15,269 nt of DNA from Anaerolineales bacterium. Its GTDB lineage: Bacteria; Chloroflexota; Anaerolineae; UBA7937. Made by a program: the position numbers and the translations under genes. This document shows, piece after piece, positions 6,526 through 13,430 of the stretch. The notes under the pieces are model-generated. The model was not told the DNA's origin. It worked only from the letters and a program-made list of their open reading frames with translations, and searched no databases. Within the stretch, counting starts at the first letter, position 1. Each line of letters begins with the position of its first letter. The stretch spans positions 1-15,269 of the forward strand of contig JAUVHF010000022.1 in NCBI GenBank assembly GCA_030593425.1. Reading direction: 5' to 3'.

Positions 6526-6641
6526 CTCCTCGCTCCTTTCAGGCCAGCCAGGAGCTCGTCAAAGAGCTCATCTGGCACCATCGGGTAGGTCGGTTCGCGG
6601 AAGCCAGGGAACTTCTTTTTGGCCCTCTCTTCTTTGCCCAC
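6522..6641 (-). CDS. 39-residue micro-gene resembling the start of a plasmid/phage-type replication protein
   Basis: GTG at 6641 follows AAGGGAG at a 6-base spacing, and the frame is closed four codons upstream by TGA, so this is a bounded small gene. The product is a lysine-rich N-terminus (GKEERAKKKFPGF), then REPTYPMVPDELFDELLAGL and a short basic end. The pattern PTYxxVPxELFDELL resembles, from memory, the first residues of replication-initiator or phage O-like proteins of mobile elements, which continue for 200 or more residues; here it stops at once. Its TGA overlaps the ATG of the Thr-Pro-rich protein. It could be a functional peptide, a leader for coupled translation, or the 5-prime stub of a lost gene. 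Confidence 0.5.
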   Translation of the reverse strand: MGKEERAKKKFPGFREPTYPMVPDELFDELLAGLKGARR

Positions 6642-6688
6642 AAGAATCTCCCTTCAAGAGCCAGCGCCGCCGGCCTTGACTTTCTCCC

Positions 6689-6778
6689 GGAGATTTGATT
6701 ACATTAGTTCTAGAGCCGGTTTCAAATCTCCTAGATCTGGGCTCCAGGTCTAGCAGGTTGGAAACCTGCTTTTGTTTT
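6689..6778 (+). ncRNA. Candidate structured RNA or complex terminator: three consecutive hairpins and a T tract
   Basis: Helix 1 pairs 6689-6698 with 6722-6731 (10 bp, perfect). Helix 2 pairs 6731-6740 with 6744-6753 (10 bp with one G-U in plus-strand RNA that would be A-C on the other strand). Helix 3 pairs 6752-6759 with 6763-6770 (8 bp, loop GGA). TTTTGTTTT follows at 6770-6778. Both the wobble pair and the T tract favour a plus-strand transcript, although the flanking genes are on the minus strand. A weak TTGACT box lies at about 6676-6681, and a TACATT at 6700-6705 could be its -10. The block sits between the helix-turn-helix gene and the micro-gene. Confidence 0.4.
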
Positions 6779-6780
6779 CC

Positions 6781-6987
6781 TCAAAGTAGCCTGGCTTTTG
6801 CGCCAGGCCGCCCATCATAGGTCTGGGCGAACTGCTCTAAAACGTCTCTTTCAATCAGCCACTTATTGGCAAACTTATATCCCGGAAGCCTGCCCTGGCG
6901 GATCAGTCGCCGAACTGATTCAGGGTGGATGTTGAGCCTCCGGCTCGCTTCTAAGATGTCTACGAACCTGTCAAAAGGCTTGTCCAT
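6781..6987 (-). CDS. Excisionase-family helix-turn-helix DNA-binding protein
   Basis: The 68-residue product is one winged-helix domain of the excisionase/MerR-like type. ILEASRRLNIHPESVRRLIR (11-30) forms the helix-turn-helix, and GRLPGYKFANKWLIERDVLEQF (32-53) is the typical wing and second helix. Such small proteins bind DNA as recombination directionality factors or local transcription regulators; no integrase or attachment site is in the window, so regulation is more likely. It has its own perfect consensus promoter 48 bp upstream of the ATG at 6987. Downstream, on the same strand, are the hairpin block, the micro-gene and the Thr-Pro-rich gene, which it may regulate. Confidence 0.88.
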   Translation of the reverse strand: MDKPFDRFVDILEASRRLNIHPESVRRLIRQGRLPGYKFANKWLIERDVLEQFAQTYDGRPGAKARLL

Positions 6988-7034
6988 CGGCTTTTGGGTA
7001 CCAAGTGATTATTGGGATGCGGAACACTACAACA

Positions 7035-7063
7035 ATTATAGAGTAGTTATTGCGGGGTGTCAA
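7035..7063 (-). promoter_or_regulatory. Perfect sigma-70-type promoter for the helix-turn-helix gene
   Basis: On the minus strand, TTGACA (7058-7063), a 17-bp spacer (7041-7057) and TATAAT (7035-7040) match the consensus at every position. Transcription would start near 7028, leaving a leader of about 40 bases before ATG 6987. AACAATTA and TAGTTATT around the -10 form a weak imperfect inverted repeat that could be an operator. Confidence 0.85.
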
Positions 7064-7146
7064 GCGGAGAATATTCAGGGACGATCTGAGGATGGCGTGG
7101 TGGACTTGGCAAGAGCCGCTCCCCGGTCCAGGATCCGGCCGTCGTT

Positions 7147-7165
7147 GCTCCCGATCGCCGAGAGC
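7147..7165 (-). terminator. Small hairpin 20 bp after the seven-gene operon
   Basis: GCTCTCG and CGGGAGC form a 7-bp helix with a 5-base loop in minus-strand RNA, including one U-G pair that would be a mismatch on the other strand. No T tract follows, so a terminator role is only tentative. It is the only compact hairpin I see between the operon's last stop and the next promoter. Confidence 0.25.
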
Positions 7166-7184
7166 ATCTGATTAACGAGGGTAT

Positions 7185-8255
7185 CTATGGGCTAGAGCCC
7201 TCCAAGAGTTCCAAGTTCGCCAAGGGGACGAATACCCTCTCCCCCTCTTCCAGATCCACCTCTACCCCCTCGACTTCAACGCCCCATTCGACCTTCCTTC
7301 TCTGAAGAGGGAGGCTCGCCACATAGCCCACCTTACCTAGATAGGGCTCCCTAACCAATCGCACTAACGTTCCCTCTTTCAAGCCAGGGCTCTCCTCTCT
7401 AAGAGCCTCCTCGCCTCGGAGGAAGGGGATGATCACCTGGGGGCGAAGAAGCCTCACCCCATAGGGGAGACCGCTGGTCATGCAGGCCTCGCGGCCAGCA
7501 TGTTGTTGAAATAGAGAGAAGAGGGGTCGGGAGATAGAGATCTCGCCAAACCCCTCCATTATCATCACTGGAAAAGAGAGCGAAGAAAGAAACCCCACAA
7601 GCGAAGAGGGGAGGCTACCCAGAATCACCCCCCGCACCCCTGTCTCCTCGGCTTTCCCCAACCCCTCCTTCGTGGCCCAACTCTCCACCACCACTATCGC
7701 ACCATGATACCCCATATCGATCACTTCGGGAACCAACCTTCCCTCTGGCGCCTGGCCTAAGATCTTCAAGACACCGAAGGCATCTCCACCGATGGCCCAG
7801 GCCCCTTCCATAATCGCACCAGAGGTCTCGATCGCTACCCCACGGCTGGAGACTACCTGGGTCACCACGCCTTTGAGATAGGCTCTCAATTCATAGGTGG
7901 ACGGGGAGACCTCTAGGAGCAGACGCCCATGAGCCTCGTTCACTATTCTCCCCTCCGCCGGAGCCCGATATAGGCGGCGGAAAGGCCATCTTCCCACCAC
8001 CGCTATCACCTCGCCCTCCTCCACCCTCTCTCCAGGTCCTTTGAGGAGATATTTCTGAAGATCTTCCTCCGCTATGGAGAGTCGCTGGGCTACGTGGAGG
8101 ATGCGAATCCGGCTCGGTATGTGGGCCCGGCCCACCACATCCATAGGCTCCACCCTCTGCCCCGGCTCCACCAGAACCTCCCCCGGGAAGGGCAGAAGCC
8201 GTTCCAGGCGCACGCGGCCGTAGGGTACTACCTTAAACGCAGAAGGGTAGTACAT
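7185..8255 (-). CDS. Unknown protein with barrel-sandwich (biotinyl/lipoyl-like) N-terminus and KOW-like C-terminus
   Basis: The 356-residue product has no membrane segment. Residues about 20-100 show hammerhead-like turns (PFPGEVLVEPGQRVEPMDVV, GPGERVEEGEVIAVVG and YRAPAEGRIV) of the kind seen in biotinyl/lipoyl-like barrels, but without the modifiable Lys motif. The middle contains GAWAIGGDAFGVLKIL (151-166) and two alternating beta-alpha stretches (GAIVVVES, VRGVILGSLPSS). The end, GTLVRLVREPYLGKVGYV then a strand and VFVPLANLELLE, resembles a KOW/SH3-type domain. The ATG at 8255 is chosen because it sits 2 bp after the MutL-like stop with GGGAGGT upstream; a frame start at 8282 would overlap that gene. 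It is the last gene of the operon and probably a soluble partner of the ATPase. Function unknown. Confidence 0.82.
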   Translation of the reverse strand: MYYPSAFKVVPYGRVRLERLLPFPGEVLVEPGQRVEPMDVVGRAHIPSRIRILHVAQRLSIAEEDLQKYLLKGPGERVEEGEVIAVVGRWPFRRLYRAPAEGRIVNEAHGRLLLEVSPSTYELRAYLKGVVTQVVSSRGVAIETSGAIMEGAWAIGGDAFGVLKILGQAPEGRLVPEVIDMGYHGAIVVVESWATKEGLGKAEETGVRGVILGSLPSSLVGFLSSLSFPVMIMEGFGEISISRPLFSLFQQHAGREACMTSGLPYGVRLLRPQVIIPFLRGEEALREESPGLKEGTLVRLVREPYLGKVGYVASLPLQRRKVEWGVEVEGVEVDLEEGERVFVPLANLELLEGSSP

Positions 8256-8257
8256 GG

Positions 8258-9955
8258 CTAGAACCCTACCTCCCACATCCACTTCTGCACCTTTTCCTGC
8301 TGTGCGACTCTCTCCTCGGGGAGGGAGAGAGGTCGCCCTCGAGCGTCGATGATGACGCCCACCGCTCCACCTTCTACCTCGGTGGTGGCTCCTCTTCCTT
8401 TCCTCCCCAAGCCCACGTCGAAACTCTGGGTAGGGCGGAGCTCCAAAGTCGCTCTTTGACCGAAAGGCAAAGGTATCACCTCCAAAGAGCCGTAGGATAC
8501 CTCGCCTTCGATGGCTCCCCCCTCCGAGTAGACCATCTTGAATCGAAGGGCCACCTCCCCCTCCTTAGCTACACCCAAGGGCGCGATAACCGTCCCCAAG
8601 TTGAGAAGGGTGTCCCGCGCTAGTACCTGTGCCGCTGCCAGAGGCTCCGCCATAGCCAGAGCCCCCAATTGAGGCAAGAGAGAGAACTCATCAAGGGCCA
8701 GGCTGCAGATGCCCGTGGGCTGCAATCCGTCCAGAAGGATGAGCGCCGCCTGCCTGGGGTCGGGGAGATGGGAAAGGAGACCTCCCGTGCCCACGATCAG
8801 ATCCACCGGGGCTAAGGCTCTTTCACCTGCCTGCTCCAAAGCCCAAGCCATAAGTTCCCGAGCCACCGCTTGCTCCAGAAAGAGATCTTCTCTGCTTTGG
8901 GGGAGAGTCCCCGGCCTAAACGCCTTGTTGAGGATCCGATCCCCCGCCCCCTCCAAGTCGAAGGGAAGCCAACGCAGGATCTGCTCCACCCCTCTCTCCG
9001 CCAGAAGCCTATCTAACCCATACCCCAATCCCACCTCATTCGTCAAAGCACAAAAATAACGGTCATCCCTGGCGGAGAAGAGACCTACACTGCCCCCACC
9101 TATATCTACCCCCAAAACTTTCAATTCGTACTCCTGGGCCAGGTAGCGAATCGCCCAGCCCAAAGCCCTGGCGGTGGGTTGAATAGGGGCCAGGGACCAT
9201 CTCTCCACTGACTCGATCCCGGGGATGAGAGCGATCTTGCCTCCTACCAAGTTCTCCAGTAACTCCTGGGCACCGGCTAGGCTCTCCTCTCCCAGCCTAG
9301 GAAGGAGGTTACTCACCATCTCCAAGTCGATAACTCCCTCCAGAACCTCAGCGACCAGGACTCGCGCCTCCTCGTTTCCAGCGAAGATAAGACGGGGTCG
9401 CATCTCTCCTGAGGCGGAAAGTAAGGCCAAATCTTTGGCCATTTCCACCAGGGGGAGGGTAGGTCCCCCCTCGATCCCCCCGGCGACGAGGATAGCGTCG
9501 AGGCTACCTTCTTTGAGGAGCCTTAAGAAGTCGAGCATCCCCTCCGCAGATGAGAGGCTTAACTCATCGACGGTGAAAGTGCCCTCTACGAGGGTGTAGG
9601 TGGAATGGGCAGCACGGAGAGCGCTCCTGAGGCTCCAAGGCTCCATCATCCCCGCCACCACCAACCGAAGGGGCTCCATAGCGCTGGTAGCAGCCACAAA
9701 GCCGTCTACTCCACTTCCATCCCCACCCTCAGGGGTGACGAGCCTTCCCTCGGCCAAAAGCCGCCTCTCGGCAACGGTTTCCATCTTTCCTATCGCCTCG
9801 AGAAACCCCAGGCTTAAATCCTCCCAAGGAGGCGAAAGAGTAGTGGGAGCCGACGCATGAGCCACCAATCGGTATTCGCCGCCCACTTGATCTATGAGGG
9901 TCACCCGGGTGGTGATGCTTCCCAGGTCAGCCATGACAAACGATTCTAAACTCAT
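8258..9955 (-). CDS. MutL/GlmL-like ASKHA ATPase (glutamate-mutase MutL family), no mutase nearby
   Basis: The 565-residue product (from ATG 9955) is a two-lobed actin/Hsp70-fold ATPase of the MutL family, named for the accessory or reactivating factor of adenosylcobalamin-dependent glutamate mutase and unrelated to the mismatch-repair protein of that name. Seen: phosphate-1 ADLGSITTR at 9-17, DGSGVDGF near 80, EGTFTVDEL, phosphate-2 VDIGGGSVGLF at 283-293, the segment ILRWLPFDL, the adenosine motif VGTGGLLSH at 388-396 and a C-terminal beta-rich part with LRPTQSFDVGLG. Proteins of this length with this C-terminus are common in Chloroflexota. A longer frame opens at 10072 but overlaps the preceding gene by about 115 bp. 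ATG 9955 lies 2 bp after that gene's stop. The tight membrane-operon setting suggests it powers or remodels a membrane complex. Confidence 0.88.
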   Translation of the reverse strand: MSLESFVMADLGSITTRVTLIDQVGGEYRLVAHASAPTTLSPPWEDLSLGFLEAIGKMETVAERRLLAEGRLVTPEGGDGSGVDGFVAATSAMEPLRLVVAGMMEPWSLRSALRAAHSTYTLVEGTFTVDELSLSSAEGMLDFLRLLKEGSLDAILVAGGIEGGPTLPLVEMAKDLALLSASGEMRPRLIFAGNEEARVLVAEVLEGVIDLEMVSNLLPRLGEESLAGAQELLENLVGGKIALIPGIESVERWSLAPIQPTARALGWAIRYLAQEYELKVLGVDIGGGSVGLFSARDDRYFCALTNEVGLGYGLDRLLAERGVEQILRWLPFDLEGAGDRILNKAFRPGTLPQSREDLFLEQAVARELMAWALEQAGERALAPVDLIVGTGGLLSHLPDPRQAALILLDGLQPTGICSLALDEFSLLPQLGALAMAEPLAAAQVLARDTLLNLGTVIAPLGVAKEGEVALRFKMVYSEGGAIEGEVSYGSLEVIPLPFGQRATLELRPTQSFDVGLGRKGRGATTEVEGGAVGVIIDARGRPLSLPEERVAQQEKVQKWMWEVGF

Positions 9956-9957
9956 CT

Positions 9958-10611
9958 TTAGAGTATCCCTAACCAGTCGCCCAGGAGGAACTGTAGACGG
10001 CCCACAAGCAAGGAGATCCGAGCTATCACCGCATTGGCAAAGAGAGCCCCCAAGGTTATCATGATGAACCACTTTCCGACAACAGACCCTAGCCTGAGGG
10101 CACCGTATCGAAGCCCAGTCGTCTCTCGCTCTCCGCCCGCCGTAAAGTAGAAGTAGGCCAAACTCCCCAACGTGCCCACTACCAGGATCAAGTTATCTAT
10201 CGCCGATCCCCCATCTCCTTTCCCCGGAAGGAGAGGGAGCATAGTATCCCGCACTTGGTAAAGGAGGGAACCGACCAAAGCCCCTCCGATGGCCAAGGCA
10301 GCGCCTACCCCGAAGAGGAGACCTACCGAGATATTCCCCAACCAAGCGGTAGAGATCCTCCCTTTGGCCAGAAGAAGTAAGCCTAAGAGGAGAGGAATGA
10401 GAAGGTGCCAATAGGCCACAGGGTCTCGGGCTAGGGGGGTAAATAGGCGAGGCAATAGCACATCTTGGATGGCTACCACGATGGCATAGCCTAGAGCCGA
10501 CCCGATGAAGAGATGCTCCGCCAAGCGGTATAGAGGGTTGTCAGAGATCAGGTAGCTGAAAACCATCAAGGTGAGAAGAGCGGCCACCCAAGTGCCTAAG
10601 AGTTCCCTCAT
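9958..10611 (-). CDS. Six-helix integral membrane protein of unknown function (operon gene 5)
   Basis: The 217-residue product has about six hydrophobic segments (near 6-24, 35-52, 68-83, 90-120, 138-157 and 176-196). Loops carry SDNPLYRLAEH (23-33), LPGKGDGGSAIDN (128-140) and TAGGERETTGLRYG (157-170); the last is a short charged turn of fixed-looking composition. The C-terminal segment ISLLVGRLQFLLGDWLGIL is amphipathic. I recognise no enzyme or transporter signature. The ATG overlaps the stop of the zinc-ribbon gene (ATGA) with GGAAGGGG upstream, and the MutL-like gene follows after 2 bp, so it is likely to be made in step with both. It probably forms part of the membrane base of the complex. 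Confidence 0.82.
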   Translation of the reverse strand: MRELLGTWVAALLTLMVFSYLISDNPLYRLAEHLFIGSALGYAIVVAIQDVLLPRLFTPLARDPVAYWHLLIPLLLGLLLLAKGRISTAWLGNISVGLLFGVGAALAIGGALVGSLLYQVRDTMLPLLPGKGDGGSAIDNLILVVGTLGSLAYFYFTAGGERETTGLRYGALRLGSVVGKWFIMITLGALFANAVIARISLLVGRLQFLLGDWLGIL

Positions 10612-12002
10612 CCCCTTCCCCCTAACCTCTCTACCAGATAGGCGAAATTCCCCAGGAGGATGAAAAGGGCGATCACTAGGTGGGCGGCTGCCTGAGGGAG
10701 CATCCTAGAGAGGGCTACCCCAGGATGCTGGTTTAGCCTTTCATACTCCGCCGCCCCCACCAGTCCACTGAGAAGCCCCTCTAGTTGGCCGGAGCGGTAG
10801 TAAGGACGAGCCGCAGGGTCCACCTGGGCGCTCACCCCGGCCACCATCGCCACCTTGTAAGGGGCCTGTACCTGCTCCACCCAACGGCGAAGGAGTTCCT
10901 GACTTCCCGCCAATACTATGATTAGATCCACATCCTCTAAGCCCCTAACCGCTGCACCTAGGGGGTAAGGAGAGAGGCGAGGTCCGAGGCCCTCCGCTAT
11001 AAAGCGGGCCCCTACCTCGTTCCCTGCCACGTACCCCAGATTGATGTAATCCTGAATATAGCCGTCATGATCACTGACCACGCTTTCTAAGGCGCGGTCG
11101 GCCAAAGCCTGACCCTCGGGGGTGAGGCTCAAGTTCACGATCTTGGCTCCTCGCCGCATAAGGTGATCCAGAATTGCACTAACCTGGGGAGTGATCTCCG
11201 CTGCCGTTCCGGGATCGTAATCGTGGGAGAGAAGCGCCACCGAGCCCTCTTGCAGGCTCTCGATGGTTTCATAAAAATCGGCCGTAGCCTGGGTGAGAGG
11301 GAGGTTTATGTTCTCGCCCGCTAGGAGGATCCCCACCACCACCGCTGCGGCCAAGATCAGGTAAAAGAGCCAAGAGATTACCTTTGTCATCGGCGCTCTG
11401 GCCCGCTCCTCCGTTGCCACAGGGGCCAAAGGTTGACCGACGACACCCTCAAATCTAGCCGCCTGGTCCGCCCCGGCCAAGGGAGGGGAAGCCACCTCCC
11501 CGAGCCGATGGGGGATAGCGAAGATGGGCTCCACTCTCAAAGCCCCCGTTATCTCCACCAGCAAACCCTCCTTCTCCCGGGGCTCAAGGGGAATCTCTTC
11601 AACTAAGCCTTCTAAAGCCTCAAGCCAAGGAGCGGTCTCCTCCTCACCGGGCACCTCTTCCTCCGCGACCACCCTCACCTCATCGGCTGGAGCGCCCAAC
11701 TCCCGAAGCCACTCCGGCTCCTCCTCTACCCCCTCCAGAACCTCTTCCGGCTCCCAAGGCGCCTCCTCCAGTCCTTGGAGCCATTCGGGCTCCTCGGATG
11801 GTTCCTCAGGCCGGAGCCCCTCATCGATCGAAGGGGCCAAAAGGGAGGCCTTACACCTCACACAAGAGAAGACCCCCGGGGGGTTGAGATGGCCACATCG
11901 AGAACACTTTTGCCCTGAAGAGGGAGGCAAGGGTTCCCCACAATTGTTGCAGAACCTGCTTCCCTCTCGATTCGATGTTCCGCAATGAGGACAATAGAGC
12001 AT
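10608..12002 (-). CDS. Double zinc-ribbon membrane protein with acidic Trp-Leu-repeat linker
   Basis: The 464-residue product has, in order: two CxxC...CxxC zinc ribbons (Cys 4, 7, 18, 21 and Cys 33, 36, 47, 50); a long Glu/Pro-rich linker (about 58-165) with three PEWL or APWL motifs; a membrane helix (208-228); an alpha/beta domain (about 250-425) with VALLSHDYDPGTAAEI, a LMRRGAKIVNLSLTPEG strand-turn, INLGYVAGNEVG, VDLIIVLAG and YYRSGQLEGLLSGLVGAAEYE; and a C-terminal membrane helix (438-456). With the ribbons in the cytosol, the alpha/beta domain would lie outside. I recall related extracytosolic domains next to DUF6754 proteins in other phyla, with no known role. ATG 12002 has no clear ribosome binding site and lies 5 bp after the previous stop, so it probably depends on coupling. 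Confidence 0.85.
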   Translation of the reverse strand: MLYCPHCGTSNREGSRFCNNCGEPLPPSSGQKCSRCGHLNPPGVFSCVRCKASLLAPSIDEGLRPEEPSEEPEWLQGLEEAPWEPEEVLEGVEEEPEWLRELGAPADEVRVVAEEEVPGEEETAPWLEALEGLVEEIPLEPREKEGLLVEITGALRVEPIFAIPHRLGEVASPPLAGADQAARFEGVVGQPLAPVATEERARAPMTKVISWLFYLILAAAVVVGILLAGENINLPLTQATADFYETIESLQEGSVALLSHDYDPGTAAEITPQVSAILDHLMRRGAKIVNLSLTPEGQALADRALESVVSDHDGYIQDYINLGYVAGNEVGARFIAEGLGPRLSPYPLGAAVRGLEDVDLIIVLAGSQELLRRWVEQVQAPYKVAMVAGVSAQVDPAARPYYRSGQLEGLLSGLVGAAEYERLNQHPGVALSRMLPQAAAHLVIALFILLGNFAYLVERLGGRG

Positions 12003-12007
12003 CGGGT

Positions 12008-12625
12008 CTACTCGCTATAGGGGCGGTCAAACCCCACTAGAACTCGCACGCCGGTGGCCAGACTCCCTAAGGCCACGCCGATCAGTATACCCCTGGCGCC
12101 GGCTGTACTCGGCACTCCAAGCACCCAATCCTTCAAGGCGGGCAGTTGCTCCCAGACATACCGAGCCAAAGGAGCCTGGCCCACCAAAACCACTAAGCAG
12201 GCCACAACCAAAAGAAAACTCTCGAAGTTGCGCACCCGGAGGGCCCGATAGCCGGCAGAGGCTATATAGAAAGCCAAAAGGGAGAAGATGCTCGCTTGCA
12301 GGGGAGTTTGAACATAATCGAAAACGGTTCTTACCAAGGGCGCTCGGTAACCCTGGACACTGGTGAGGCCACCGAAGAGAACGGTTCCCGCCACCATCAA
12401 CAAGGCGATGCTGTACAGCCATCCCTCTTGGCGCTGGATGATCTTCCGAAGATGAAAGCTCAGGACATTGAGGAAACCCAAGATGAGAGCGAAGGCGGCG
12501 ATGATCACCACCCAGTTGATCAAGGTAACTCCTAGGGCGTTGAGATAAAAGTTATCGAAGAAGAAATCTACCAGTACTAGGAAACCTGCCGCCATAGCGA
12601 TAGCAGCGGGCAAAACCCTCTTCAT
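12008..12625 (-). CDS. Six-helix integral membrane protein of unknown function (operon gene 3)
   Basis: The 205-residue product has hydrophobic segments near 5-22, 34-57, 69-86, 107-124, 136-150 and 177-198. Between the fourth and fifth helices is YRALRVRNFESFLL, and before the last helix LPALKDWVLGVPSTAGARGI; both look like conserved family signatures that I recall from unassigned bacterial membrane proteins, but I cannot name a function. A charged HLRKIIQRQEG loop follows helix 2. The ATG at 12625 follows AGGAGAG and lies 16 bp after the preceding gene. The zinc-ribbon gene follows after 5 bp. Confidence 0.82.
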   Translation of the reverse strand: MKRVLPAAIAMAAGFLVLVDFFFDNFYLNALGVTLINWVVIIAAFALILGFLNVLSFHLRKIIQRQEGWLYSIALLMVAGTVLFGGLTSVQGYRAPLVRTVFDYVQTPLQASIFSLLAFYIASAGYRALRVRNFESFLLVVACLVVLVGQAPLARYVWEQLPALKDWVLGVPSTAGARGILIGVALGSLATGVRVLVGFDRPYSE

Positions 12626-12641
12626 CGATCTCTCCTGGTGG

Positions 12642-13424
12642 CTATGAGAGTAAAGTTCGTATGAGCACCCCTAATATGATAGCCAGGATGATCGCCGAGC
12701 GGAGCCAATCTTGGGCTAAGAGGCTCCCCAGATGGCTGGGCTTAGAAGAGAGATAGGCCCCCCCAGCGTATATCTCCTCCCCCAAGAGGGCCTCATCCAT
12801 GGAGATGTATACGAGGGGCAAGGTCTCCGGGGATGAGGCGCCGCCTACCTGCTGGATCCCTTTCCTGGCTCCGTTCTCACCCATGAGAAGGAACTCGTCG
12901 CCAAACCCTCCTATCATGGCGTTGGCTACTACATCCTCCCGCTCCAGGATCCCCATTACCCCCGCGGCGTAGGCTATCGCATCCGGGGCGATATAACGCA
13001 GATGTTCGGGATTGTATCCTTGAGGGTACCCACGCCTCTCATAGGCCCGTCGCAAGGTATCCTGAGCGATAGGTAGAAGAGAGGGGTCGGATACGGTGAT
13101 CACCAGTTTGAGACCCGTGGCCACCGCCTGCTCGGCTAACCGTTCCAAGGCCATGAGCCCAGCCATCGTATCGGCGGTAGATGCCCCCCCGATACCCCTG
13201 GTCCCCATCGACACGTGCAGCGTCCTACCCGTTTCTACAGCCTGCTCTGCGAAGCCATCCAGAAGGGCGAAACCGGGGAGAGGACGTAAGGTGGGCCGAA
13301 AACCAAAGCGCACCCTCCTATCGGCGAAGAGTAGGAAGAAGAGAAACACCAGGAGGACAACTAACATCAAGGCCGCCAGGGGTTCGATCCCTGAAGCCTC
13401 GAGGAGATTGAGTAGAACCCCCAT
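12642..13424 (-). CDS. Membrane-anchored protein, DUF6754-like
   Basis: The 260-residue product has one membrane helix at each end (about 14-34 and 241-258) and a large soluble domain between. That domain contains GRTLHVSMGTRGIGGASTA (67-84), a helix with LERLAEQA, VITVSDPSLLPIAQD (108-122), IAPDAIAYAAGVMGIL (145-160), NAMIGGFGDEFLLMGENG (168-185) and YISMDEALLGEEIYAGGAY (206-224). This pattern matches my memory of the DUF6754 family; the number should be checked. The same turns recur in order, which suggests one alpha/beta fold of unknown activity. Both ends would place the domain on one side of the membrane. The ATG at 13424 is 6 bp after the preceding stop. Confidence 0.83.
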   Translation of the reverse strand: MGVLLNLLEASGIEPLAALMLVVLLVFLFFLLFADRRVRFGFRPTLRPLPGFALLDGFAEQAVETGRTLHVSMGTRGIGGASTADTMAGLMALERLAEQAVATGLKLVITVSDPSLLPIAQDTLRRAYERRGYPQGYNPEHLRYIAPDAIAYAAGVMGILEREDVVANAMIGGFGDEFLLMGENGARKGIQQVGGASSPETLPLVYISMDEALLGEEIYAGGAYLSSKPSHLGSLLAQDWLRSAIILAIILGVLIRTLLS

Positions 13425-13430
13425 AGTCCG

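Noticed and set aside
6689..6731. tRNA-like reading of the segment containing GGTTTCAAATCTCC
   Set aside because: The segment resembles a T-arm only superficially; there is no acceptor stem or anticodon arm of the right size, and the bases are better explained by helix 1.
6866..7171. 101-codon plus-strand open frame across the helix-turn-helix gene and its promoter
   Set aside because: It covers a well-supported minus-strand gene and a perfect promoter, has no ribosome binding site, and its product resembles nothing.
7082..7171. 30-codon minus-strand frame after the seven-gene operon
   Set aside because: No ribosome binding site and no recognisable sequence; it overlaps the possible terminator hairpin. 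A remnant of an old gene cannot be excluded but is not supported.
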